A stretch of DNA of 64,000 nt from Bacillota bacterium. Lineage in GTDB: Bacteria; Bacillota; Clostridia; Oscillospirales; Ruminococcaceae. Below, piece after piece: positions 25,093 to 33,792 of the stretch. Position 1 is the stretch's first letter; every line of letters begins with the position of its first letter. The notes beneath the pieces were generated by a model, which was not told the origin of the DNA, ran no database searches, and worked only from the letters and a program-made list of their open reading frames with translations. The DNA lies in assembly GCA_023457355.1 (NCBI GenBank), contig JAEWLW010000050.1, positions 62,001 to 126,000 of the forward strand, given 5' to 3'. The position numbers were made by a program, and so were the translations under genes.

Positions 25093-25329
25093 CCAGAGAA
25101 AGGAAAAATGAAAAAGGTAAAAAAGTAGAAAGCAAAAGAAATGCAATAACGCGACGCCGCAGTGCGCGGTTCTTCATAGAAGATACCTGTGTTGGGCGCA
25201 ACCGCTTTACCGGTTGGCAGAACCCGCCTTTTGCGATAATTCATCCTGAACACTATCTGTATTATAAACGGTCCCTGTTAAATCATCGCCGTACTTGTGT
25301 AAGCAAAACGTTAAATTTTTTTGGTTGCT

Positions 25330-27075
25330 CTAAACAATAACCAGTGTATCGCCTTTTTGCATCTTACATTGTTTTTTAGTATTTGCAATTTCTCTGGAGA
25401 GGGTTTCCAAACCGCTGTAGCTTTTGTGACGGTTTGTGACAACGGCAATTGAAAGGGTAACGATGGGGAACGCCTCCGTAAAGCCGTTGCGGTTTTTTGA
25501 GACAATATCGCCTCTTTCCCAATCATCCGGCGTATAGAGCGTTTGGATGGCCGCACCAAAGACGCGGATGATATTTTCACAAAGCGGCTTCGACTGGTGG
25601 TGGGCAACGACGATAACAAAATCATCCCCGCCGATATGCCCTAAAAAATCCTCGGCTGCGCAACACTCCCGCATGCTGGCGGCAAGTATTTTAATCATAC
25701 GGTCGCCGTTTGCAAAGCCATACGCGTCGTTATAGGCCTTGAAATTATCCAGATCAAGATAAATGATGGAAAACGGCTCGGTGCATAAGATGGTTTTGGA
25801 AATCACCTCCTGAATCTCCCAATTCCCCGGCAATCCAGTCAGGGGGCTGGCTTCCCGCGCCCGCTTAACCTGAATATTGATGGCGGCGGTGAGCAAATCC
25901 TTTACGGTGACCACCCCGATATACTGGTCGTTATCCGTCACGACAATAGCGTCATACACCCTTGCGGCACTTCGTTGCATCGCCCGGTTGGATACCTCGT
26001 CGATCGGGGTGCTGCGGTCCACGGACAAAAGGTCGGTTTTCATCAGGTCGCCCGCCGTGCGGCGCTGGCTCAAATTGTAGCCGAAGCGCCCGCTGAAGCG
26101 CTCCAGCAGATAAGCCCGCGTCAGAATGCCGCACACACGGTTTTGTTCATCGAGTACGCAAACCTCGGCGATTTCCGGGTTCTGCTGCATCATATTGTAG
26201 ACGTAGATAGCCTTATCCAAATAATAAACGGTATTATTAAGCTGGCAAATGGCATCAACCTGCCCGAATACCGCTACTTGAAACGGAGCGCTTTTAATGT
26301 TCTTCGCTTCTTTGATCAGAAGCTTCTTCTCGGATGAAAGTTCAAAAAAGCCCTCAGCCGGTGCGCTGAGGCAATATCCTTGTCCATAATCCACACCGAG
26401 ACCGATGAGTGTCTTGAGCTCCTCTTCGGTTTCGATCCCTTCGGCAATCACCTTGATGCCTGCTTCTCTGCAAAAGCGCGCCACCGCACTAATTGCCGAG
26501 CGCTTCATCGCCTCTTTGTGGACATTGCGCACAAGCTCCATATCAATTTTGATAAAATCGGGGGAGCAGGCACAGATACGGTTTAGCCCCGAATAGCCCG
26601 ACCCGAAATCGTCGATGGCAATTTTAAAATGCTGCGCCTGATAATGTGTGACCGACGCCGTAAAAATTTCCATGCTGCTGACGGCGCTGCGTTCGGTAAT
26701 TTCAAAAATAATGTCGCCGGGGTCCAAGCCGTATTCCAGCAGTTTCTCGCGGGTAAAACCCGCCTTCAGCTTGGCGTCGTGGATAATATTGGGATCGACG
26801 TTGATGAACAGTTTGGCGCTGGCCGGTTTACAAACAGCGCTTTGCAAAGCCTTCGTGCGGCAGAGCATCTCCAGCTCCCAAAGCTTTTGCTTCTGGGCCG
26901 CCATTTTAAACAGTGTCTCTATATCCAGCAAACAGTTTGGAATATCGATTCTGCTTAGTGCCTCATAACCGTATACACTGCCGTTTTCCAACGAAACAAT
27001 CGGCTGATAAACCGTTTTGATGCTGCCGCTTTCCAGAATAGTAAAAAATTGCGCCACAAGATCGGTTGGCATCAT
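25330..27075 (-). CDS. EAL-CBS-GGDEF protein, cyclic-di-GMP turnover
   Basis: 581 residues, no membrane helix. The EAL domain (~10-245) looks catalytically complete: EALSR, FINVDPN, FEITER, IDDFGSG, FIKID, EGIE and YGQGY. Two CBS repeats (~255-400) follow, a nucleotide-sensing module. The C-terminal GGDEF domain (~410-580) has GGDDF in place of GGDEF, an aspartate at the fourth position that may impair cyclase activity. The most likely net activity is a phosphodiesterase regulated by adenine nucleotides through CBS. Start: ATG 27075 (GAGG 5 nt upstream); ATG 27072 or GTG 27081 are alternatives. Confidence 0.9.
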   Translation of the reverse strand: MMPTDLVAQFFTILESGSIKTVYQPIVSLENGSVYGYEALSRIDIPNCLLDIETLFKMAAQKQKLWELEMLCRTKALQSAVCKPASAKLFINVDPNIIHDAKLKAGFTREKLLEYGLDPGDIIFEITERSAVSSMEIFTASVTHYQAQHFKIAIDDFGSGYSGLNRICACSPDFIKIDMELVRNVHKEAMKRSAISAVARFCREAGIKVIAEGIETEEELKTLIGLGVDYGQGYCLSAPAEGFFELSSEKKLLIKEAKNIKSAPFQVAVFGQVDAICQLNNTVYYLDKAIYVYNMMQQNPEIAEVCVLDEQNRVCGILTRAYLLERFSGRFGYNLSQRRTAGDLMKTDLLSVDRSTPIDEVSNRAMQRSAARVYDAIVVTDNDQYIGVVTVKDLLTAAINIQVKRAREASPLTGLPGNWEIQEVISKTILCTEPFSIIYLDLDNFKAYNDAYGFANGDRMIKILAASMRECCAAEDFLGHIGGDDFVIVVAHHQSKPLCENIIRVFGAAIQTLYTPDDWERGDIVSKNRNGFTEAFPIVTLSIAVVTNRHKSYSGLETLSREIANTKKQCKMQKGDTLVIV

Positions 27076-27271
27076 GAGCACCTCTTCACCTCAGTAAAAG
27101 ACTTTTGAACGTCTTTTTGATATACGCCACTACAGAACGGTTCTGCTGATGCTGAATGCTGTTTTCCTGCGCCTGGTTCATAAGCATTTGCTCTGGTAAA
27201 TTCGTTCCTCTTTATTGTGAATATCTGGCGTTAAGTCCACTAGCCCGCCCATGTTAAATGCACGTAAAGCA

Positions 27272-27291
27272 GGGCGGCAAAAAGGCCGCCC
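27272..27291. terminator. Possible terminator of the phosphonate operon
   Basis: GGGCGGC (27272-27278) pairs with GCCGCCC (27285-27291) around AAAAAG. On the minus strand it comes ~80 nt after the last phn-operon stop; only a weak T-run follows, so efficiency is uncertain. The remainder of 27082-27368 shows no gene. Confidence 0.45.
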
Positions 27292-27368
27292 AATTTTACA
27301 TCAATGATAATGTCTCACGCATAAGGCAATAGGGTTGTTTGTCAGATTTTTGTCTCTGCCAACAGCAA

Positions 27369-27791
27369 TCAATTCAAATCCTTCGTCAGCTTACAGTGTG
27401 TATTTAAAAAGCCCTCCCGCTCATAAAAGCGGTGGGCCGCCAGTCTTTTGCGGTTAGAGGCTACTTCAATTCCACCGCAATGGTTTTCGACGGCGATACG
27501 CGTCATTTCATCCACCAGCGCTTTGCCAATACCGGACGAGCGGAATGCACCGTCCACCACCAGCTCGGTGATTTCGGCCATCTTCTTGCCGTGGTGCAGC
27601 GGGTAACCGAGCAGCAGCACGCCAAGCCCCACGAGTTCCTGCTCCATGACCGCCACCAGACAGTGTGCCGCCGTTAAGTTATAGCGGTAGGTCGATAAAA
27701 ATTCATCATAACTAAAGCTGTCGCTGCCCAGCATCTCAACCAGATGAAAAACAGCGTCGGCATCCTCGGGCGTCGCATAACATATCGTCAT
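27369..27791 (-). CDS. GNAT N-acetyltransferase, PhnO-like position
   Basis: 140 residues, single GNAT domain. The acetyl-CoA loop is FRSSGIGKALVDEM (R/Q-x-x-G-x-G/A) near residue 83, and the C-terminal segment is RKRLAAHRFYEREGF. ATG 27791 overlaps the preceding stop as ATGA, so it is translated with the phosphonate operon. In enterobacteria PhnO acetylates aminoalkylphosphonates; similar position and fold suggest the same, without proof of substrate. Confidence 0.8.
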   Translation of the reverse strand: MTICYATPEDADAVFHLVEMLGSDSFSYDEFLSTYRYNLTAAHCLVAVMEQELVGLGVLLLGYPLHHGKKMAEITELVVDGAFRSSGIGKALVDEMTRIAVENHCGGIEVASNRKRLAAHRFYEREGFLNTHCKLTKDLN

Positions 27792-28387
27792 AAGTGTTTC
27801 CTCACAAAAGCCTGAATATCGCGAAAGTCGTTCAACCGCTCGGCAATGGTCGCATGATCCCAGTCCCACCAGTGGGAAGCTTCGATCTTTTGGGCAAGCA
27901 CCGCGTCAAACCGCGTGCCGATCTGCCGCGCGGGTACGCCGGCCACGATGGAATAAGGCGCGACGTCATGCGTCACAATCGCCCCTGTGCCGACCACTGC
28001 GCCGTTGCCCACCGTCACGCCCGGCATAATAACAGCGTTATGCCCAATCCAAACGTCATGCCCAATGGTCACGGCGTCACGTTTGCGCCACGCAAAAAAA
28101 CCGGCGTCGTCCGTCCCAAGACCAAACAGCGCGCTGCGGTAGGTGAAATGATGCTGTGCCGCCCGTGCATAGGTTGGATGATTACCCGGGTTGATGCGCA
28201 CAAACGAAGCGATAGAGCAGAACTTGCCGATTATGGCATAATCCATCTGATTATAGCCCGCGCAATAAGAATAGTCGCCCATCGTGACATCCTGCAAAAC
28301 ACTGTGACTTTTAACTTGGGTATAACAGCCCAGCCGCACTTTTTGAAGGACAACGTCCTTTTCGATATTTGGTTTTTTGGTTAGCAA
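27788..28387 (-). CDS. Hexapeptide-repeat transferase of phosphonate operons (TIGR03308-like)
   Basis: 199 residues. A left-handed beta-helix is visible: DVWIGHNAVIMPGVTVGNGAVVGTGAIVTHDVAPYSIVAGVPAR is a run of [LIV]-G-x4 hexads typical of acetyltransferases of the CatB/XAT type. This family is known from phn operons but its reaction is not established. Start: TTG 28387 overlaps the PHP gene's stop and has GGGGTG ~9 nt upstream; the open frame extends to 28552, but that part is a shadow of the PHP gene. Confidence 0.82.
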   Translation of the reverse strand: MLTKKPNIEKDVVLQKVRLGCYTQVKSHSVLQDVTMGDYSYCAGYNQMDYAIIGKFCSIASFVRINPGNHPTYARAAQHHFTYRSALFGLGTDDAGFFAWRKRDAVTIGHDVWIGHNAVIMPGVTVGNGAVVGTGAIVTHDVAPYSIVAGVPARQIGTRFDAVLAQKIEASHWWDWDHATIAERLNDFRDIQAFVRKHL

Positions 28388-29181
28388 AGTGCGGTCACCC
28401 CGCTTTCTTCGGAGAGATAATCGCCGATTTGCACCGGATTTGCGTCGTTTGTGCCGTGATAGTCGCTGCCGCCGGTGAGGAACAAGTCGTACTTTTTGGC
28501 ATATTCGCGGATGATGGCTTTGTCCGATTCGGAATGGGCGGGATGATTGCATTCCAGCCCGGCCAGCCCCAGCGGGGTTAACCGGCTTATCAGGTAAAAG
28601 TTTTGCTGCTGCCCGCTGTGGGCCAGCACCGCCAGACCGCCCGCCGCTTTGACGGCTTCAACCGCTTCAAACACATTGATATAGTTGATGTCAAAATCGC
28701 AGAAGCCGCCGTTTTTGAAGACGGTTTTGTAAAAGCTGCCGAACATGCCGTCCGCCTGCCCGGTTTTAACAAGATGCTCCATGATATGCTGTTTATAAAC
28801 ATACCGGCCGGCCGCCTTGTTGAGCTTTGTAGTGTCGATGATAAACCCGTGCCGCCGCAAAATTGCAATTTGCATAAGCGAATTGTTGTGCCTGCGCTCA
28901 AGCAGCGGTTGGGTCAGCGCTTCAAGCGCGGCAATATCCCGAATACCGTAACCGAGAATATGCGCTTTTACTTTTGTGTCGGGGTCAATGGCCGAAATCT
29001 CCACGCCTGCCAGCACGCTGATGCGCGTATCGGCCGGAATCTGTCCTGTATGCGCCAGCGTGTCGTGGTCGGTGACAGCGATGACGTCCAGTCCCCTTTT
29101 GACGGCCTTTTCAACAATTTGCGATATCGTGTCGCTGCCGTCCGAGACGGTGGAATGGATATGCAAATCGGCTTTCAGCAC
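28381..29181 (-). CDS. PHP-domain phosphoesterase, likely cyclic ribose phosphate phosphodiesterase
   Basis: 266 residues. PHP metal-site motifs in order: DLHIHSTVSDG (H-x-H), VTDHDTLAHTG, AGVEIS, VLAHSG and GSDYHGT. In C-P lyase operons lacking PhnP, a PHP enzyme of this kind (studied in Eggerthella lenta) hydrolyses 5-phosphoribosyl 1,2-cyclic phosphate, first one then the other ester, to ribose 5-phosphate. No phnP lies in this window, so the same role fits. The start is GTG 29181, seven nt inside the phnL 3' end, with AGGGGG upstream. Confidence 0.85.
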   Translation of the reverse strand: MLKADLHIHSTVSDGSDTISQIVEKAVKRGLDVIAVTDHDTLAHTGQIPADTRISVLAGVEISAIDPDTKVKAHILGYGIRDIAALEALTQPLLERRHNNSLMQIAILRRHGFIIDTTKLNKAAGRYVYKQHIMEHLVKTGQADGMFGSFYKTVFKNGGFCDFDINYINVFEAVEAVKAAGGLAVLAHSGQQQNFYLISRLTPLGLAGLECNHPAHSESDKAIIREYAKKYDLFLTGGSDYHGTNDANPVQIGDYLSEESGVTALC

Positions 29182-29870
29182 AAAAATTCCCCCTGTGAGA
29201 TGTTATAGACTTTATCGCAGATACCTTCCATAAATTCAAGGTCGTGGAAGATTCCCAGCATACTGGTACCGCTTTCCTTAAGCTTTTGCAGCATCTCCTT
29301 GACCAGCACCTTGGTTTTGTTATCCAGTGAAGCGGTCGGTTCATCCAGCAGCATAAGGCGCGGGTGCTTGACCATCGTGTGCGCCAGGTTCAGCCGCAGC
29401 CGTTCGCCGCCCGAAAATGTGTTGGGGTAAATATCCCACAGGCGCTCCGGCAGCTTAAAATAGGCGAGCATGTCGGCGGCGCTTTTTTCAGCGGCCTGCT
29501 CGCTTTCGCCGATATCCAGCAGGGCGTTCATGACATGCGCCTTGGCGGTGGTGCGGGGCATCACATTTAAAAACTGGGAGACATAGCCTATTTCGTGTTT
29601 CCGCAAATAAAGCATCTCCCGCTCGGTTGCTTTGCACAGGTCAATTTCGCCGAAGGCGGCGCTTTCAAAGCGGATTCGCCCCTCCATGGGCAGATAGGTG
29701 CGGTTAATGCACTTTAAAATCGTGGATTTGCCCGCGCCAGAAAGACCGACAATACCGATAAAACCGCCCTCTTCCAACTCGAAGCTGATGTTCGCGCAGG
29801 ATGTTATTTCGCGGCCGACGTGGTGCAGATAAAAACGCTTGGTCAGATTCTCAATCTTTAAAATCGCCAT
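29175..29870 (-). CDS. phnL: C-P lyase ATP-binding subunit PhnL
   Basis: 231 residues, ABC ATPase: Walker A GLSGAGKST, Q-loop YVSQFLNVMPRTTA, signature FSGGERLRLNLAH, Walker B LMLLDEPTASLD. The sequence around the Q-loop and its place beside phnM identify PhnL. It is needed with PhnG, H and I to attach the phosphonate to ATP-derived ribose triphosphate. ATG 29870 follows GGAGGTGA, which itself contains the phnM stop codon. Confidence 0.93.
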   Translation of the reverse strand: MAILKIENLTKRFYLHHVGREITSCANISFELEEGGFIGIVGLSGAGKSTILKCINRTYLPMEGRIRFESAAFGEIDLCKATEREMLYLRKHEIGYVSQFLNVMPRTTAKAHVMNALLDIGESEQAAEKSAADMLAYFKLPERLWDIYPNTFSGGERLRLNLAHTMVKHPRLMLLDEPTASLDNKTKVLVKEMLQKLKESGTSMLGIFHDLEFMEGICDKVYNISQGEFLC

Positions 29871-29877
29871 TTTAAAA

Positions 29878-31053
29878 TCACCTCCTGTATTCCACACGGG
29901 ATGAAAGCACACCGTCCACCAGCGAGTGGGTGATGACAGGATAGCCGTCCAGTACCTCGACAATGAGGATATCCGCCTTTTTACCGATTTGCAGCGACCC
30001 ATAATCCGCATCCAGCCGCACGGCGCGCGCGGGGTTTAACGACACCTTTTTCACCATTTCCCACAGCGGCAGGCTGTAATTCTCGTGCATGACAAACACG
30101 GCGTGCAGCATGGCCGCGGGGTAATAATCCGAGCACAGAACATCGGCAAAGCCCATCTCAATGGCCTCCGCGGCGTTCATGTTCCCGGAGTGCGACCCCC
30201 CCAGCAAAATGTTGGGCGCGCCCACAACCGTGTGAAAGCCGCGCGCCTTAGCGACTCTGGCCGTTTCAAGCGTGATGGGAAATTCCGAAATATCAACGCC
30301 GAGCCGCCGGTTGATTTCCAGCTTTTCAACGCAGTCGTCATCGTGGGAGGCCACCGCAATGCCGCTTTGGTGCGCCAAATCGGCCAATTCTTTAATCTGC
30401 TCGAATGAGAGGGTCGTTTTCTGTTCGTGATAGGCCAGCACGCCCTCAAAGCCCAGCTTGAGGTATTCGCTGCCGTTGTAGCCTGAAAGGGTCTTTTGGT
30501 AAACCTCAAGGTTTTTGTACTGTCCCTGGCCCGGCGTGTGATCCATGAAGGAGATTTCATGCACCAGTCGCTTTTCAATCATTTCTTTGGCGATTTCGTA
30601 AGCTTCCAGATTATCGATTTCAATACGCAGATGAAAGCGATGGTGAATCAGATGGTAGCGGTTGTGGATATCCGCAATGAGATTGGCCAGCTTTCTGACA
30701 TTATCCTTCTGCCGGATGGCTTTGGCGCCAAAAAATTCGTCCCTGCAAAGCGAAAGCGAATGAAACATAGTCGTGATGCCCTGAAACAAAAGCTCGCGCT
30801 CGCAGGCCTTCATGCCCAGCTCAAACCCCATCAGCGCGGTGGGGCGCGGCTGAATAAACTGCTCTATGCGGTCGCTGTGGATGTCGATAAAACCGGGCAT
30901 CACATAGCGCCCATGCGCGTTGATGACCCGCTCAAAGTCGTCTGGGTTGATGCTATCCGCCATATCGGCGATTCTGTCGCCGTCTATGATCAGAATTTTG
31001 TCCTTTAAAATATTGTCCTCGGTAACGAGCTGCCCATTTACAATGGCTTTCAA
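29878..31053 (-). CDS. phnM: Alpha-D-ribose 1-methylphosphonate 5-triphosphate diphosphatase
   Basis: 391 residues, amidohydrolase superfamily. N-terminal metal motif GFIDIHSDRIEQF (H-x-D), SFMDHTPGQGQY in the middle, ASHDDD near residue 236 and GGSHSGNMNAAEAI near 288 are PhnM features. It removes pyrophosphate from the ribosyl phosphonate triphosphate. SD AGGAGG lies before ATG 31053, 14 nt after phnK. Confidence 0.95.
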   Translation of the reverse strand: MKAIVNGQLVTEDNILKDKILIIDGDRIADMADSINPDDFERVINAHGRYVMPGFIDIHSDRIEQFIQPRPTALMGFELGMKACERELLFQGITTMFHSLSLCRDEFFGAKAIRQKDNVRKLANLIADIHNRYHLIHHRFHLRIEIDNLEAYEIAKEMIEKRLVHEISFMDHTPGQGQYKNLEVYQKTLSGYNGSEYLKLGFEGVLAYHEQKTTLSFEQIKELADLAHQSGIAVASHDDDCVEKLEINRRLGVDISEFPITLETARVAKARGFHTVVGAPNILLGGSHSGNMNAAEAIEMGFADVLCSDYYPAAMLHAVFVMHENYSLPLWEMVKKVSLNPARAVRLDADYGSLQIGKKADILIVEVLDGYPVITHSLVDGVLSSRVEYRR

Positions 31054-31066
31054 GTATGTAATCCTC

Positions 31067-31900
31067 CTAAATTAACGAGTGAACCAGCTGTTGCGTGTAG
31101 GCGTGCTGCGGATCCTCTAAAATCTGGTCGGTCAGGCCGCTTTCGATGATTTTGCCGTCGAGCATGACGATAGTCCGGTCCGCCAGCATGCGGATAACCG
31201 CGAGATCGTGCGAGACCAAAAGAATCGAAACGCCGTATCTGGCTCTTATCTTGCGGATTAAGTCCAGCACGCGGGCCTGAACCGAAAGATCGAGCCCCGT
31301 CGTCACCTCGTCGAGCAGGAGGATGGCGGGGTTATTGGCCAGCGCTTTGGAGATCTGAACCCGCTGCTGCATGCCGCCGGAAAAATTGGCGGGCGCCTCC
31401 GCCATGCGCGCCGTCGGGATTTCGACCGCGTCCAACAGTTCCTCGGCCCGCATCGTCATTTTTTTAGCGTTGCGTGTCCCCGCCGCAATCAGCTTTTCCG
31501 CAATATTGGCGGCGGCGGAATAGTCCATGCGCAGCCCCAAAATCGGGCTCTGATACACCATGCCCATCAGGTTGCCGCGTATCAGGCGCCGCTGCCCGGC
31601 GCTGCTTTGCCAGATATCTTTTTCGCCGTTGCAGTAATCGGCCAGATAAGCTGTGCCGCCGGTTGGAATAAGGTCGAAATAAAGGCTTTTCATCAGCGTC
31701 GACTTGCCGGAACCCGATTCGCCCACAATGCCCAGCACCTCGCCGGGGTAGAGATTCAGCGAAATATCATTGCAGGCCCAGACGCTGCCGCAAATCGCAC
31801 AGCGATTTTTCTCCATCTGTTCATGGCAGTGCGAGCACCCCCCGCCGTACCGCACCACCAGATTTTCAACACGCAGCACCGGCGCACTATTTAACACCAT
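31067..31900 (-). CDS. phnK: C-P lyase accessory ATPase PhnK, with an N-terminal Cys insertion
   Basis: 277 residues. ABC motifs: Walker A GESGSGKST, signature FSGGMQQRVQISKA, Walker B ILLLDEVTTGLDLS. PhnK docks on the PhnGHIJ core. Between the first strand and Walker A is CSHCHEQMEKNRCAICGS, two C-x2-C pairs that look like a small zinc ribbon. Start: ATG 31900 with GGAGG 8 nt upstream, overlapping phnJ by 14 nt; the longer open frame lies inside phnJ. Confidence 0.93.
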   Translation of the reverse strand: MVLNSAPVLRVENLVVRYGGGCSHCHEQMEKNRCAICGSVWACNDISLNLYPGEVLGIVGESGSGKSTLMKSLYFDLIPTGGTAYLADYCNGEKDIWQSSAGQRRLIRGNLMGMVYQSPILGLRMDYSAAANIAEKLIAAGTRNAKKMTMRAEELLDAVEIPTARMAEAPANFSGGMQQRVQISKALANNPAILLLDEVTTGLDLSVQARVLDLIRKIRARYGVSILLVSHDLAVIRMLADRTIVMLDGKIIESGLTDQILEDPQHAYTQQLVHSLI

Positions 31901-32729
31901 GTTCTCTGACCTCCCTGCAATAGGATGTATCGCTGCACTGGTAGAACACCGCGCCGGTGGCACTGTCAAACATCTCATCGAGGTAGGTGTTCCCGCTGCC
32001 GCACAACCGGCAGCGCTTGCCCTTAAAGCGCTCCTTTTCAAAGGGCACATCTTCGAAGGCCAGCGAAACGACCCTGGTGTGGGGCGGAATGGCGTAAATC
32101 TTCTTTTCGCGTCCGGCACCGAACAGATAAAGGCACTCGGCGTCATTGAGTTTGCCGTTATCAAACTTCGGTATCGGACTGGGGTTCATGATATACCGGT
32201 CTTCGACCATGCAGGGGTATTCCGATGCGATGGTCACTTTTTTATATTTGATAAGGCTCTCGTAAAGCTGGAGCCAGATGGGGGCGTAATCGCTTTCGGC
32301 ATGCATTTTTTTAGTCACTTCCTCGCGCGGCTCGACGACGCGCAGCGGCTCGGGCAGCGGCACCTGTAAAACAAGTATCTGGTCATTGCGCATCGGAATC
32401 TCGGGTATTCTGTGCCGGGTTTGGATGATGGTGGCGGCGCGGGTATCCTCAGTGACGGCCACATCGGTGCATGCGCCGACAAATTTTTTGATATTGACCG
32501 CATTGACGCTCTCGTCGCTGCCCTGGTCAATGACTTTAAGCACGTCCTGCTGCCCGATAAGCGACAGTGTCAGCTGGATACCGCCGGTGCCCCAGCCGCG
32601 GCCAATGGGCAGCTCGCGCGAGCCAAACGGCACCTGATAGCCCGGTATTGCCACCGCCTTCAGGATGCTGCGGCGAATCTCGCGCTTGGAGCCTTCATCA
32701 AGGAACGCAGAATTGTAACGGTTATTCAT
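31887..32729 (-). CDS. phnJ: Alpha-D-ribose 1-methylphosphonate 5-phosphate C-P-lyase
   Basis: The catalytic radical SAM subunit that breaks the carbon-phosphorus bond. 280 residues. Cys240, Cys243, Cys265 and Cys271 (C-x2-C-x21-C-x5-C) match exactly the spacing of the four conserved cysteines of the E. coli protein (241, 244, 266, 272), three of which bind the Fe-S cluster. The conserved GRGWGTGGIQLTL holds the glycines near the radical site. ATG 32729 (GGAGG 8 nt upstream) overlaps phnI by 8 nt; the longer frame to 32786 is rejected. Confidence 0.97.
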   Translation of the reverse strand: MNNRYNSAFLDEGSKREIRRSILKAVAIPGYQVPFGSRELPIGRGWGTGGIQLTLSLIGQQDVLKVIDQGSDESVNAVNIKKFVGACTDVAVTEDTRAATIIQTRHRIPEIPMRNDQILVLQVPLPEPLRVVEPREEVTKKMHAESDYAPIWLQLYESLIKYKKVTIASEYPCMVEDRYIMNPSPIPKFDNGKLNDAECLYLFGAGREKKIYAIPPHTRVVSLAFEDVPFEKERFKGKRCRLCGSGNTYLDEMFDSATGAVFYQCSDTSYCREVREHGVK

Positions 32730-33789
32730 CTGCTTTGTCCTCCCGCGTTTTGCGCACCGCGTCAAGCTTCGACTGAAATGTGACATAGTGCGGCAGCTTC
32801 AGATGCGAAATAAAACCATTCATTTCAAGGCTGTCCCCGTGCATCAGCACAAATTCCTCGTTTTGAGTGGGATTAGGCCCCTTTGTCTCAAGCTCACGGT
32901 CCAGCACCGCCATGGCGATCGCCTTGTTTTCGTTTCGCCCGAATACCGCGCCGTAGCCCACGGCCAGCTTCAATTGGTCGCCGTCGTCGGCCTCGGTCAG
33001 GCATTCGGCCTCGGTGATAAGCACCTCGCCGATGCAGATACTCTGACCGGGATCAAAGAGGTACGGCACCTCCAGCGCGATGTAACCGGTGCGCAGTTCG
33101 CCCACGGTGGGGTGCACCTGTCCAAAGCCGCGCAGCGAAGAATAAGCAAGGCCCGAAATGAAGCCGGTGTCGGCCCGGGTCAGCGTTTGCAGCCGGGCGC
33201 TTCTGGCGGCGGGGAACTCCAGCATCTGCTCGGTGACATCGCAGGGTTTCGTATCGTCCTGCGCGATAGACGTAATCAACCCCTCGCGCTTGAGGTAATC
33301 GGTCACCCGGGGGCAGGGGGCAACCGCCTGCTGCCCGGCGTTCTCGCGTTTTTGCTGTGCTTCCAGAAACAGCGCTTTGCTGTCTTCGCCTTCCAACGCA
33401 AAGTTGATAAGCCGGTGGGTGTAGTCATAGGTAGGCCCCAGAATCTGACCGCCCTCAATGTCTTTAAAAGCCGCCGAAATTCGGCGGGTGATGCGCATGG
33501 TGTCAGTGTTCACCACGTTGGTGTAATAGTTGCGCGTCAGGGTTGAGCGATAGGCACGCAGCAAGAATACCGCTTCCTCCACTGCGCCCTCGCATTGCTT
33601 TAAGGCCAGCGCCGCATAGCGCCTGGAATAAAACCCGGCCTCACTCATCACTCTGTCCACCAGCAGGCCCATTTTGTGTTCTATCGCTTCGAGCGCCAGA
33701 TCTTTTTTGCTGCCGCTTCGGTAATAATCCAGCAGGCGGATGCTCTCTTCAATCGCTTCTTTGCCGCCGGATACCGCAACATATGCCAT
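32722..33789 (-). CDS. phnI: C-P lyase core subunit PhnI
   Basis: 355 residues. Typical N-terminus MAYVAVSGGKEAIEESIRLL and GLAYSSLRGFGQVHPTVGEL in the middle. PhnI is the nucleosidase that displaces adenine from ATP when the phosphonate is attached, with PhnG and PhnH. It starts 3 nt after phnH ends. Confidence 0.95.
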   Translation of the reverse strand: MAYVAVSGGKEAIEESIRLLDYYRSGSKKDLALEAIEHKMGLLVDRVMSEAGFYSRRYAALALKQCEGAVEEAVFLLRAYRSTLTRNYYTNVVNTDTMRITRRISAAFKDIEGGQILGPTYDYTHRLINFALEGEDSKALFLEAQQKRENAGQQAVAPCPRVTDYLKREGLITSIAQDDTKPCDVTEQMLEFPAARSARLQTLTRADTGFISGLAYSSLRGFGQVHPTVGELRTGYIALEVPYLFDPGQSICIGEVLITEAECLTEADDGDQLKLAVGYGAVFGRNENKAIAMAVLDRELETKGPNPTQNEEFVLMHGDSLEMNGFISHLKLPHYVTFQSKLDAVRKTREDKADE

Positions 33790-33792
33790 CTG

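Noticed and set aside
24980..25201. A possible small membrane protein on the minus strand
   Set aside because: Its hydrophobic stretch is produced by AT-rich sequence around the 15-bp inverted repeat, and there is no Shine-Dalgarno; kept as repeat only.
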